A DNA stretch of 31,108 nt from JABWBJ01 sp036507855 (GCA_036507855.1 DATCIJ010000175.1:1-31108), one strand, 5' to 3'; positions 1 through 8,180 are shown, counted from the first letter of the stretch. The notes: generated by a model not told the origin, from the letters alone. Program-made: numbers and translations.

Positions 1-1
1 G

Positions 2-304
2 GTGCGCGGCCTGGTACGTGCGACGGGCCTCCTCACGAAGCAGGCCGCCGATTCCGTGGATTCTCTCGCGATGACCATGCAGATCACCTCGGCGCGCATG
101 CAGAACGCCGCGCGCACCGCGCGCGCTGAGCGACTGACGGCCGCCTATACCACCGGCGGCCACACTGGCGAGATGGTACCGCTGTTTGCGTCTGGTCCTG
201 GCGCCGAGGCATTCGGTGGGATGATCGACAATTTCCGGATCGGTCAGATGTTGTTGGAGATTGTTCGGAGACCGGCGGCTCCCTCGCGTCGACGGCGCGA
301 ATGA
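2..304 (+). CDS. Alkaline phosphatase, C-terminal fragment (5' end outside window)
   Basis: Only the last ~100 codons are present; the frame is open to the window edge, so the GTG at position 2 is probably not the start. The stretch TTGGHTGEMVPLFASGPGA followed by GGMIDNFRIGQMLLEI is the typical end of PhoA-family alkaline phosphatases (Pfam PF00245), periplasmic zinc/magnesium enzymes that hydrolyse phosphomonoesters. The His in GGHTGE (about residue 54 here) corresponds to a conserved zinc ligand. The TGA at 302-304 overlaps the ATG of the next gene at 301, suggesting a phosphate-scavenging pair with the PHP-fold protein. The family is recognised from motifs; substrate and export signal cannot be judged from this fragment. 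Confidence 0.85.
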   Translation: MRGLVRATGLLTKQAADSVDSLAMTMQITSARMQNAARTARAERLTAAYTTGGHTGEMVPLFASGPGAEAFGGMIDNFRIGQMLLEIVRRPAAPSRRRRE

Positions 305-1431
305 CTCGGGCAGCGGGCAACGGGCAGGGGGCAGCGGGAATCGCGCGTTTGCTCGGCAGGCGTTCCCGCTGCCCGAAACCCGCAGCCCGCTGCCCGTGGA
401 TCCGACGTTTCACCCTGCTGATGGCTCCGTTACTTGTCGTGGCGTCGGAATCCGATGCACAATCGCGATGGTACAAGGGAAACACCCACGCCCATTCCCT
501 GAATTCCGATGGCGACGTGCCGGTGGATGCGGTAGTACGGTGGTACCGCGAACATGGCTACCATTTCACGTTCATCACCGAGCACGAGTTCTTCACCGAC
601 GTCGCGCCATTGAACGCGCTCCTTGGCGCCGCAAACCGGTTCATCGTCATCGCCGGGCAGGAAGTGACGCAGCGTATCGCCGACTCGCTGCACACCGGCG
701 GCGTGCGGCAGGCCCACGTCAATGCGTTAGGCTCGTCGCGACTGGTCATGCCGATCGGTGAGAAGAACATCGCGAAGGGCATGACGATCGCCGCGACCTA
801 CGCGCGCAACGGAGCCGCCATCCGCGCCGCCGGCGGGGTCCTGCAGGTCAATCACCCCAACTTCATCTGGTCGGTCCCGCTGGCCGACATGATGGACCTC
901 CCCGATTCCACGCTCTTCGAGCTGTGGAACGGGCACCCCATCGTCTACAACCTGGGCGGCACTGATAGCACCGGACAGGAGATGTTGTCGACCGAAGCAC
1001 GCTGGGATTCCGTGCTGTCGCGCGGGAAGCTGCTCTTTGGCGTGGCGGACGACGATAGTCACAGCTACAAGCCCCAGGACGCAGAGAACCCGGACATGGC
1101 TCGGCCGGGGCGCGGGTGGATCTGGGTACGCGCCGACACGCTCAGCGCCGACGCGATCATGCGCGCTCTTCATCGTGGCGACTTCTATGCGTCGACCGGA
1201 GTGACGCTGCGCGACCTGCGCGTCAGTGCGACGGAATACCGTCTGGAGATCGCTCCGGCGGGCGATCGGCGCTACCTCACCGAGTTCATTGGAAAGGGCG
1301 GCAAGGTGCTCGCGCGCAACACGACGCTGCGGCCGTCGTACGCGATCACTGGTAACGAGGGCTATGTTCGCGCTCGTGTTTCCGATTCCAGCGGACGAAT
1401 GGCGTGGACACAACCGATCAGAACACAATAG
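301..1431 (+). CDS. Secreted PHP-fold metal-dependent phosphoesterase-like protein
   Basis: The PHP (polymerase and histidinol phosphatase) metal-site motifs are visible in order: NTHAHS (H63, H65), TEHE (E94, H95), GQEVT (E121), H139 in QAHVNALG, NHPN (H185) and DDDSHSY near residues 250-255. These support a tri-metal phosphoesterase of the histidinol-phosphatase-like branch; the substrate is unknown. The first ~33 residues are translated heptanucleotide repeat and are unlikely to be conserved. A signal-like segment (RRFTLLMAPLLVVASESDAQS region, residues 35-55) follows, so export is likely. The true start is uncertain: ATG 301 overlaps the phosphatase stop but has no Shine-Dalgarno, while ATG 421 would leave a very short signal peptide. 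Translational coupling to the upstream alkaline phosphatase suggests a shared role in organic phosphate use (inference). Confidence 0.78.
   Translation: MTRAAGNGQGAAGIARLLGRRSRCPKPAARCPWIRRFTLLMAPLLVVASESDAQSRWYKGNTHAHSLNSDGDVPVDAVVRWYREHGYHFTFITEHEFFTDVAPLNALLGAANRFIVIAGQEVTQRIADSLHTGGVRQAHVNALGSSRLVMPIGEKNIAKGMTIAATYARNGAAIRAAGGVLQVNHPNFIWSVPLADMMDLPDSTLFELWNGHPIVYNLGGTDSTGQEMLSTEARWDSVLSRGKLLFGVADDDSHSYKPQDAENPDMARPGRGWIWVRADTLSADAIMRALHRGDFYASTGVTLRDLRVSATEYRLEIAPAGDRRYLTEFIGKGGKVLARNTTLRPSYAITGNEGYVRARVSDSSGRMAWTQPIRTQ
308..399. repeat. Inverted pair of heptanucleotide arrays (GGGCAGC / CCCGCTG)
   Basis: Five GGG-initiated heptads start at 308, 315, 322, 329 and 336 (GGGCAGC, GGGCAAC, GGGCAGG, GGGCAGC, GGGAATC). 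Five CCCG-initiated heptads start at 365, 372, 379, 386 and 393. The two arms are reverse complements: 329-340 pairs perfectly with 363-374 (12 bp) around a 22-nt loop. The tract lies exactly at the phosphatase/PHP gene junction and is read as the first codons of the PHP ORF. Confidence 0.9.
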
Positions 1432-1433
1432 CT

Positions 1434-1598
1434 GCTTACTGCTTACTGCTTACTGCTTACTGCTTACTGCTGCTGCTTGCTGACCGCTACCGCTGGTAAT
1501 GGAGGTTCCGCTGGAGCTGGTAGTGTTCTCAACTCCCGCTGTCGCTCGCACTACCAGCATTGGCAAGTAGCAAGTAGCAAGTAGAAAGCAGTAAGCAG
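1434..1598. repeat. Paired heptanucleotide arrays with nested inverted repeats
   Basis: Five perfect tandem GCTTACT units occupy 1434-1468. Three CAAGTAG units plus two related heptads (AAAGCAG, TAAGCAG) occupy 1564-1598. The segments 1431-1443 and 1588-1600 are 13-bp perfect inverted repeats. Between the arrays lies a 10-bp inverted repeat (1516-1525 with 1549-1558), and 1502-1510 pairs with 1605-1613 (9 bp). This fills most of the 226-bp gap between the PHP gene and the sigma-factor gene, where no gene was seen. Confidence 0.88.
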
Positions 1599-1620
1599 CA
1601 CGGACGGAACCTCAACTCAC

Positions 1621-1638
1621 GGCGCAATTCTCTGCGCC
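1621..1638 (+). terminator. Short GC-rich hairpin upstream of the sigma-factor gene
   Basis: GGCGCA at 1621-1626 pairs with TGCGCC at 1633-1638 around a 6-nt loop, followed by TTGTCC. It could end the PHP transcript or act as an operator for the sigma-factor operon that begins about 20 bp later. There is no long T-run, so the terminator call is tentative. Confidence 0.35.
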
Positions 1639-1657
1639 TTGTCCGATTAACCAGTCG

Positions 1658-2524
1658 ATGGACGGTGACCGGAATCCCTCACGACCTTCAGCCGCAAGCG
1701 GACGTGATACTACGGGCCGCCCTTACCTCGCGTACGCTCGCGGTGAAGGCATGCTTCTTGGCTCCGGTAGCGACCGCCGGAGTCCGGGTGTAGCGTATCC
1801 GCGCACGGCATCGCAGCAACCTGCCACTCGCGCCGAGGAGTGCCAAGTCACTCCCGATCGCTCCGACGTCCATCCACAGGAACTCCGCAATCTCTTGGAG
1901 GCGGTCGATCCAGCCGCACGGGAGGCCGCGTGGGACGCGTTTGTCGCCCGGCACAGCAGGCTCCTGCTGCACGTCGCGCGGAGGGTGATGCCCGCTTCAG
2001 AGGGAGCGATGGACGCTTATGCCCATCTGCTCGAGAGGTTGCGTCGCGATGATTGGCGCGCCCTGACAGCGTTCACCCCCGACGGCCGCAGCCGGTTCAC
2101 GACCTGGCTGGTCGTCGTCGTTCGTCGCATGTGCGTGGATTTCTACCGGCAGAAATACGGACGACAACGTGGAGCTCCGCCAACGCATCTGGCGCTTGTG
2201 GAACGCGAAGCGCGGTATCGCCTCGTCAACTTCGCCGGCGTCGACGGAGCGCTGGCGCAGATCGTGGACGATCGGAGTGCCGGGCCCGAGGGTGCACTGC
2301 GCAACGGACAATTGTCCGAGGCCCTCGCTCTCGCGGTCGCTTCATTGTCTCCAGACGATCAGCTGTTGCTCAAGCTCCGCTTTCACGATGAACTGCCGGC
2401 GCAGAAGATCGCGTCGATCCTGAGATTCCCATCGCAATTCCACGTATACCGCCGTCTCAAGGCGGTCTGTGCCGATCTGCGCGCTCGTCTTGTCGCGAGC
2501 GGTATCGAGGACAGCACACCATGA
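1658..2524 (+). CDS. ECF-type RNA polymerase sigma factor (sigma-70 family)
   Basis: Residues ~90-170 look like sigma region 2: a helix-rich WDAFVARHSRLLLHVARR segment, then FTPDGRSRFTTWLVVVVRRMCVDFYRQKYGR, which resembles the core-binding and -10-recognition helices. Residues ~222-283 (SLSPDDQLLLKLRFHDELPAQKIASIL and the following helix) look like region 4, which reads the -35 element. There is no region 3, as expected for the extracytoplasmic-function class. The first ~65 residues look non-conserved, so the start is uncertain; ATG 1751 is an alternative. The TGA overlaps an ATG at 2521, and the next real gene is an anti-sigma factor, so this sigma probably controls its own operon, including the CHAT lipoprotein (inference from gene order). 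Confidence 0.85.
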   Translation: MDGDRNPSRPSAASGRDTTGRPYLAYARGEGMLLGSGSDRRSPGVAYPRTASQQPATRAEECQVTPDRSDVHPQELRNLLEAVDPAAREAAWDAFVARHSRLLLHVARRVMPASEGAMDAYAHLLERLRRDDWRALTAFTPDGRSRFTTWLVVVVRRMCVDFYRQKYGRQRGAPPTHLALVEREARYRLVNFAGVDGALAQIVDDRSAGPEGALRNGQLSEALALAVASLSPDDQLLLKLRFHDELPAQKIASILRFPSQFHVYRRLKAVCADLRARLVASGIEDSTP

Positions 2525-2608
2525 AGACGATCGCTTTCCGAAATCACCCCGTGCACGTCCGATTCACAGGTTCGTATGACTATTCTTCTCGCAGTGGTTG
2601 AGGGGCGG

Positions 2609-3205
2609 ATGCGGGACGAAACTTCATCTGCCCACCTCACAAGCGATCGCGTCGCCGCGTTCCTGGACGACCGGCTCATTGGCGCCGAGCGCGACAGCGC
2701 CGTCAGGCATTTCGCGGAATGCGCCGAGTGCCGGCGGGAGCTGACAGAGTTGCGCGGCGTTCTCGATTCGGTGAAGCGACCCCGGTCGCGACGCTGGGTA
2801 GCGGTCGCTGCAGGCGTGGCGGCGATTCTCGCGTTCACGATGTTACCGCGCCTCGCCAGTAACGATGTCGACACGTCCGATCCGGGGCTGACACGCGCCG
2901 CGGACGGCCAGCGCACGATCGGCGGCAGTTCAGTGATCGGATTCCACTCGCCGAGCGACAGCGCAATCGTGCCGAGGTCGGGTCTCGAGCTCGTGTGGGA
3001 AACGGCCGGCGCAGGCGCCACCTACCTCGTCACGGTGCAGGACAGCTCGGGGAGCATCACCTGGAGCGGCACCGTGACCGATACCAGCGCTGCGGTGCCA
3101 GCCGCACGACTGTCACCCGGAAGCCGCTACTTCTGGTCAGTAGACGCGCGACTTGCCGACGGCCGCACCGCCAAGACAGGAGTCCACTACTTCACGGTGA
3201 AGTGA
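2609..3205 (+). CDS. Membrane anti-sigma factor with zinc-finger and beta-sandwich-like periplasmic domain
   Basis: The cytoplasmic N-terminus has the ZAS/zf-HC2 pattern H-x3-C-x2-C (H34, C38, C41 in HFAECAECRREL), which binds ECF sigma factors. One transmembrane helix spans about residues 63-83 (WVAVAAGVAAILAFTMLP). The remaining ~115 residues (GSSVIGFHSPSD to the end) resemble a fibronectin-III or Ig-like fold, with alternating strands and a final YFTVK strand, and would face the periplasm as a sensor. I chose ATG 2609 because GAGGGG lies 6-7 nt upstream; ATG 2576 in the same frame has no ribosome site. The TGA at 3203-3205 overlaps the ATG of the CHAT gene by one base (TGATG), indicating translational coupling. 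Length 198 aa. Confidence 0.85.
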   Translation: MRDETSSAHLTSDRVAAFLDDRLIGAERDSAVRHFAECAECRRELTELRGVLDSVKRPRSRRWVAVAAGVAAILAFTMLPRLASNDVDTSDPGLTRAADGQRTIGGSSVIGFHSPSDSAIVPRSGLELVWETAGAGATYLVTVQDSSGSITWSGTVTDTSAAVPAARLSPGSRYFWSVDARLADGRTAKTGVHYFTVK

Positions 3206-6156
3206 TGCACGTCGCCGCGGCGCGACGCGTGTGTTGGCTGCTGCTCGCGGTTGGGTGCTCCGTCGCGGAGGATTCGACGAGCAAGCTGCCCTTGTCGGGG
3301 GCAGCGTTGCGCGTCGACTCGCTGGTTCGCCTTGGCGACTCGACCTACCGCCAGGACTACGACAGCGCGCGCCGCCTCTGGCAACGCGCTGTCGATGAGG
3401 CAACGCCGATCGACGACTCCGTCAGCATCGCCCGTGCGCTCACCGGCATCGGCATGTCGGCTCGCCAGAGCGGTGACCACGCGGACTCCCGCCGTTTCGG
3501 TGAGCAGGCCCTGGCGATCAAGCAGCGGCTCGGTATGGGGCCGCGCGATCTCTTTCGCTCGTACAACGCTTTGGGGTTGCTCGCGTGGACCACGGAACGT
3601 CTGGGTGACGCATCCGACCTGTTCGCTCGCGCCAGTGATGCTGCGCGCGCTGCCAATGACTCCATTGCCCTCGGCATGGTGACGGTGAATACCGGACTGG
3701 TCGCCAAGGACCTGGGCGCGTTTGACCGGTCACGTGCTGCGCTCGAACAGGGCCGTGACATCGCCAGATCGCAGGGGGATTCAGTGACGCTCGGTCGCGC
3801 GCTGAACAACCTGGCCATGCTCGACATCGCGCTCGGCGACCCGATTTCCGCCATCGCATCCATCGAGGAGGCCAGGCGGCTGGCGCGGAGTACCGGAGAC
3901 TCCATCAATGAAGTGAACGCTCGTGGTCAATTGGCCACAGCGTATCGAGCGCTCGGCGAACCTCAACGCGCGTTTGCCCTGCTCGACAGCGCGCTGACCA
4001 TGGCGCAACGCAGCGGCCAACGTCAGGAAGTCGCCGAGGATCTGACACTGATCGGGGACCTCTTTTTCGAGGCAGGCGACCATCAGCACGCGCTCGATTA
4101 CTATCGACGCGCGCTCGTCGCGACCGACTCGCTCGAACAACCGGAAGAGCGGGGCAACATCCTGCGCAGTGAGGCGCGCGCCCACGCCGCGCTCGGCAAC
4201 TTCGTGCTCGCGCTGCAGCGAGCTGGTGAATCACTGCGCATTCATCGAGAAGGCGGATTCACGTATCCGGAGCTGAGCGACCTGATCGTCCTCGCCGATC
4301 TTGCGCAGCAAAATGGCCAAGGTGCGGTGGCGGAGGCGCATCTCAGGTCGGCTCAGCGTATCGCGACTGACCTGGACGCACCGATTGCCGCAGCGCAGGT
4401 AGCAATTGCCACCGCAGGAGTCGCCGCGTTGGCGCGGCAGTGGGATCGCGTGCTGCAGGCAATCGAGCGAGGGCGCGGAATTCTCTACCTCGCAGGAAGC
4501 ACCGCCGAGGCAGACGCGTGGACACTCCAGGCTCACGCTCTCGCGGAGCTTGGTCGAAACGAAGCGGCCCTCGCCGCCGGACGTCGTGCCATAGACGCCG
4601 TGGAACAGATACGCGGCAACTACGCAGCAGGTGAATTGCGCACGACGTACACCTCGGAGAAGGCAGACGTGTTTGCCCAGCAGGCGCTCTTGCTCCTCCG
4701 ACTGGGGAGGACCAGCGAAGCGTTCGAGGTGGCCGATGCGGCGCGTGGCCGCGCGCTGCTGGAGCATCTCGCTCAGGCGCGCGCCGACATTCGCGATGCG
4801 AGCGGAGCTGGCCGGCTCCTCGAGCAGGAAGCGCTGCTCCGACGCATCGACGCCCTCCTCGGCCAGCTCAGGGAGCGAGAGCAGACGCCGCCACGAGAGC
4901 GATCGACAGACTTCGTCGCCGCGACGACGAACCTCCGGGACAGCGTGGATGCGTTGCGCGCGGAGTACACCGCGCTTGTCGCGCGGAACGCTACAACGAG
5001 CGCGGCTTCGCAGGCTGTCGCCGGGCTGGCGCGACCGGCAGTGGGGGATATCAGGCGCAGCCTGCAGAGGGGAGAAGTGCTCCTGGAGTACCTCGTGACA
5101 CCTGAGCGGTTGCTCATCTTCGTGGTAACTCCTTCCAGTGTCACCGTGCACGTCAGTGAGGAACGAGCCGCTGAGCTGACGTCCCGCGTGCAGCTCGCTC
5201 GTGAGCTGTTGCGTCGACCTGGCACTGATGACGAGTCACGCGGGGTGTTGCGAGCTCTGTTCGAAATCGTGCTCGGCCCCGTTGCACGAGCTGGCACGCT
5301 GCAGCAGGCGAAGCGACTGATTGTCGTTCCCCACGGCGTGCTGACCTACCTGCCGTTCGCCGCGCTGGTAGAGCCCGAGTCGCAGAAGTACCTCGCCGAG
5401 CAGCATGTGCTGCTTCACTTGCCGACCAGTGCCGCCCTGCCGGCCCTGCGCGGCGGCGTGAGCGTGCGAAGCACGACCAGGTCGGGAGCGGAGATCTTCG
5501 CGCCTGTGGATGCGCAACTGCCCGCAACGCGTGGCGAGGCGGAGCGCGTGGCGACGGTTCTCCGAGGTGCGTCGCTGTATCTCGGCGCGCGGGCGACTGA
5601 GGGCCGGCTTCGGCAGGCACTCCAGCGCGGAGGCATCGTGCATGTTGCCACGCACGCCACGCTGAACAGTCGGAACCCGCTCTTCTCGTACATCGAGCTG
5701 GCTCGCGATCCCCGCGTGACGGCCGGTGACAATGGCCGGCTCGAGGTTCACGAACTCCTCGGCCTCAGGTTGGACTCACCGCTGGTCTTTCTGTCCGGAT
5801 GCGAGACCGCGATCGGCGGGTCCTGGTCGACTCGCTTCGATACCGGTGAGGATTATGCGACTATTGGCCAGACGCTCCTCTATGCCGGCGCTCGTAACGT
5901 GGTAGCGACGCTGTGGCGGATAGACGATGTTGGGGCCGCGGAATTTGCCAGGCAGTTCTATGAAGCCCTGCGCGGGTCCGGATACGCCGAGGCGATGGCG
6001 GAAGCGCAGCGCAGGCTGATAGCCGATTCGCGGTACCGGAGTCCGTACTTCTGGGCGGCGTACCAGGTGAGCGGCAGCGGGTTGGCAGATACGGCAGGCG
6101 CAAACCGCGCGGACGAGTCCGATAAACGTTCAGGGTCGGGCGTGGGCGGACGCTGA
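3205..6156 (+). CDS. TPR-CHAT caspase-like protease, predicted lipoprotein
   Basis: 983 aa. The N-terminus has a short basic stretch, a hydrophobic run and a lipobox-like LAVGC, so the protein is predicted to be exported and lipid-anchored. Residues ~35-570 are tetratricopeptide repeats (about ten helical pairs with LG, A and Y spacing). A helical linker follows. The C-terminal ~270 residues form a CHAT domain (Pfam PF12770): HVATHAT holds the catalytic His (H817) and VFLSGCETA the catalytic Cys (C866), both intact. CHAT proteins are clan CD relatives of caspases and separase; substrates must be found case by case. It is the third gene of the sigma/anti-sigma operon, with a one-base overlap. 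Exported CHAT proteins are less often discussed than cytoplasmic ones, so confirming the lipobox matters. The residue at -3 (Ala) is not ideal for signal peptidase II. Confidence 0.9.
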   Translation: MHVAAARRVCWLLLAVGCSVAEDSTSKLPLSGAALRVDSLVRLGDSTYRQDYDSARRLWQRAVDEATPIDDSVSIARALTGIGMSARQSGDHADSRRFGEQALAIKQRLGMGPRDLFRSYNALGLLAWTTERLGDASDLFARASDAARAANDSIALGMVTVNTGLVAKDLGAFDRSRAALEQGRDIARSQGDSVTLGRALNNLAMLDIALGDPISAIASIEEARRLARSTGDSINEVNARGQLATAYRALGEPQRAFALLDSALTMAQRSGQRQEVAEDLTLIGDLFFEAGDHQHALDYYRRALVATDSLEQPEERGNILRSEARAHAALGNFVLALQRAGESLRIHREGGFTYPELSDLIVLADLAQQNGQGAVAEAHLRSAQRIATDLDAPIAAAQVAIATAGVAALARQWDRVLQAIERGRGILYLAGSTAEADAWTLQAHALAELGRNEAALAAGRRAIDAVEQIRGNYAAGELRTTYTSEKADVFAQQALLLLRLGRTSEAFEVADAARGRALLEHLAQARADIRDASGAGRLLEQEALLRRIDALLGQLREREQTPPRERSTDFVAATTNLRDSVDALRAEYTALVARNATTSAASQAVAGLARPAVGDIRRSLQRGEVLLEYLVTPERLLIFVVTPSSVTVHVSEERAAELTSRVQLARELLRRPGTDDESRGVLRALFEIVLGPVARAGTLQQAKRLIVVPHGVLTYLPFAALVEPESQKYLAEQHVLLHLPTSAALPALRGGVSVRSTTRSGAEIFAPVDAQLPATRGEAERVATVLRGASLYLGARATEGRLRQALQRGGIVHVATHATLNSRNPLFSYIELARDPRVTAGDNGRLEVHELLGLRLDSPLVFLSGCETAIGGSWSTRFDTGEDYATIGQTLLYAGARNVVATLWRIDDVGAAEFARQFYEALRGSGYAEAMAEAQRRLIADSRYRSPYFWAAYQVSGSGLADTAGANRADESDKRSGSGVGGR

Positions 6157-6189
6157 AGCTAGGCAGACTTCCACTGGGAGCAGGAACAC

Positions 6190-7221
6190 ATGGCAGGCAA
6201 AGAGACCAACTCCGTTGCGCCCCCGAAGAGGCGCTCGATTGGCGCAGCCGTACTCGTGCTCGTCGCTGTTATGGCCTGCCAAGCGGACGCTCCGACCAGC
6301 ACGCTGCCTCTTGATGACGTGAGCCTGGCGAAGGGTGGTGGTGGAGGCGGGGGTGGTTCGGGCGGTGTCGCCCCAACGGTCACGTCGACCGATCCGCCGT
6401 CAACGGTGCGAGACACGACGATCGACGTAGCGGTCTTCGGAACCGGCTTCACGACCGGCGCGAAGGCCACGTGGTCGCTGGCGGGTGATACGACGCAGGT
6501 GCATGTAAAGTCCACGAAGGTTGTGAGTTCGAGTCAGTTGATTGCGCGGATCGTGGTTCCGGCCACGGCGACGGTTGCCTCGTACGACGTCGAGGTCACG
6601 CTGTCGAGCGGGAAGAAGGGAGTCGGCGCGGAGATGTTCGAGGTGCTGATCGGCGATCCGACCGCGGAGTTCTGGTTCCCGTTGGACGACACGGCCCTTG
6701 GGGTCCGGAGCGATCACCTGTTCGTGAGCGGCGGGTCTTCGGTGTACGCGAATGGCGTCTGTGGCGTCGCGTCCAAGATCTTCGCCACCGAGCAGTACTC
6801 CAACAGCGGCGATGCCACCCTGACGTCAGCCAACCCCTCGAGTGGCGGTCGGAAATGCGTGAATTACCCGCGGCTGGTGACGGTGGACTATGGCGATGGT
6901 GACGTTCGGTCGTCGACCGTCTTCATGAACGTGCGCCAGATCGCGAACACCACGTACCAGATTCCGATCGGAACAACCGTCAAGCGCAGCATGGCCATCC
7001 AGGAGTCACGATGCGAGAAGCTCGTGTGGCAGACGGCAAATCTGCTCGACGGGACGCCGACCCAGGGCGCGGACAGCGTGAACGTCACTCGGATCGCCGC
7101 CGATAGCTGGCGCGTTGAGACGCAGGCACATCCGGCCAACAAGGCCTACTGTCTTGCGGACGGCCAGACGTACCACATCGCCGTGCGATTAACGGTCGTT
7201 TCGAGCAGGCCGTTGCCGTAA
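6190..7221 (+). CDS. Secreted IPT/TIG-domain protein with duplicated C-terminal domain (copy 1)
   Basis: 343 aa, with a good ribosome site (AGGA 5-8 nt before ATG). A signal segment ends at a possible lipobox (AVMAC), followed by a Gly-rich linker (residues ~53-62). Residues ~65-155 resemble an IPT/TIG Ig-like domain (VTSTDPPSTVRDTTIDVAVFGTGF). Residues ~160-343 (from FWFPLDD) form a domain I do not recognise, with four cysteines likely to form disulfides; it is almost identical to the domain of the next gene. The gene starts 33 bp after the CHAT gene and may share its transcript. A strong hairpin follows the stop. Candidate roles are surface adhesin or CHAT substrate; neither is shown by the sequence. 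Confidence 0.82.
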   Translation: MAGKETNSVAPPKRRSIGAAVLVLVAVMACQADAPTSTLPLDDVSLAKGGGGGGGGSGGVAPTVTSTDPPSTVRDTTIDVAVFGTGFTTGAKATWSLAGDTTQVHVKSTKVVSSSQLIARIVVPATATVASYDVEVTLSSGKKGVGAEMFEVLIGDPTAEFWFPLDDTALGVRSDHLFVSGGSSVYANGVCGVASKIFATEQYSNSGDATLTSANPSSGGRKCVNYPRLVTVDYGDGDVRSSTVFMNVRQIANTTYQIPIGTTVKRSMAIQESRCEKLVWQTANLLDGTPTQGADSVNVTRIAADSWRVETQAHPANKAYCLADGQTYHIAVRLTVVSSRPLP

Positions 7222-7288
7222 CCACACACGTACGCCGTTCCGACATCGAGCGCAGTGACCCGCAGGCGACGGCAGACGATGGAACGTT

Positions 7289-7327
7289 CAAAGAGCGATG
7301 GTACCGCGATGGTGCCATCGCTCTTTG
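7289..7327 (+). terminator. Strong 17-bp stem-loop after copy 1
   Basis: 7289-7305 and 7311-7327 pair over 17 positions (one U·G wobble) around the 5-nt loop GCGAT. The right arm ends in CTCTTTG but no long T-run follows. The position 68 bp after a stop codon and 155 bp before the next ribosome site suits a transcription terminator or 3'-end stabilising hairpin. Confidence 0.7.
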
Positions 7328-7469
7328 CCTGATCGTTAGGTGCTCCGCGAAAAGCCCGGCCTCCGATCCGATCAACACAGGCACGCTGTGGCGAGACCGC
7401 GGAATCACCACTCATCGATGCGTGAGTTGGCCAGTTCGATTCGCGACCCGCCGGCGCCCACTTCTGCCG

Positions 7470-7474
7470 GAGGT
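7470..7474 (+). promoter_or_regulatory. Ribosome binding site fixing the copy 2 start
   Basis: GGAGG lies 7 nt before ATG 7482. It decides between this start and the GTG at 7422, which has no purine-rich site. Confidence 0.7.
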
Positions 7475-7481
7475 TCCCCTT

Positions 7482-8180
7482 ATGGTGCCGCGTCACGCAG
7501 TAATGACAGGTCTCAGTTTCCTGGCCATCCTCAGCGCCTGCGCCGGTCCAGACGCGGCGCCCTTGCCGCTGGCGCCAAGCGCGCTCCTGGCGAAACCCGC
7601 GCCCGGGGCGGCCGACCCGGCCGCAGCATTCTGGTTCCCATTGGACGACGCCGCGCTCGGCGTCCGGAGCGATCACCTGTTCGTGAGCGGCGGCTCTTCG
7701 GTGTACGCGAACGGCGTCTGTGGTGTCACGTCCAAGATCTTCGCGACCGAGCAGTACTCCAACAGCGGCGATGCCACCCTGACGTCGGCCAGCCCCTCGA
7801 GTGGCGGCCGAAAGTGCGCCCAATACCCGCGGCTGGTGACGGTGGACTACGGCGATGGCGACGTCCGGTCGTCGACGGTGTTCATGAACGTGCGCCAGAT
7901 CGCAAACACCACGTACCAGATTCCGATCGGGACGACCGTCAAGCGAAGCATGGCTATCCAGGAGTCACGATGCGAGAAGCTCGTGTGGCAGACGGCAAAT
8001 CTGCTCGACGGGACGCCGACCCAGGGCGCCGATAGCGTGAACGTCACGCGCACGGCGGCCAACAGCTGGCTCGTGGAAACACAGCCGTGGCCCGACAACG
8101 AGGCCTACTGCGTTGCCGATGGCCAGACGTACCACATCGCGGCGCGGTTCACGGTCATCTCCTCGATGCCGTTGCCGTAA
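7482..8180 (+). CDS. Small lipoprotein, tandem paralogue of the upstream domain (copy 2)
   Basis: 232 aa. I chose ATG 7482 because GGAGG lies at 7470-7474, about 7 nt upstream, and because the protein then begins with a textbook lipoprotein signal ending in LSAC. The longer GTG start at 7422 lacks these. After a Pro/Ala-rich linker, residues ~50-232 match the C-terminal domain of the preceding gene with no indels and about 17 substitutions in 183 residues by eye. The IPT/TIG domain of copy 1 is absent. Four cysteines are conserved between the copies. Function is unknown; the sequence gives only a surface or periplasmic location and recent duplication or gene conversion. Confidence 0.8.
   Translation: MVPRHAVMTGLSFLAILSACAGPDAAPLPLAPSALLAKPAPGAADPAAAFWFPLDDAALGVRSDHLFVSGGSSVYANGVCGVTSKIFATEQYSNSGDATLTSASPSSGGRKCAQYPRLVTVDYGDGDVRSSTVFMNVRQIANTTYQIPIGTTVKRSMAIQESRCEKLVWQTANLLDGTPTQGADSVNVTRTAANSWLVETQPWPDNEAYCVADGQTYHIAARFTVISSMPLP

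Noticed and set aside
2521..2601. 26-codon ORF starting at the ATGA overlap after the sigma gene
   Set aside because: It ends just before the anti-sigma start, has no recognisable product, and is most likely chance; at most a coupling leader.
2995..3204. Longer N-terminus for the CHAT protein
   Set aside because: It overlaps the anti-sigma gene in another frame; ATG 3205 begins a lipoprotein signal and overlaps the stop by one base.
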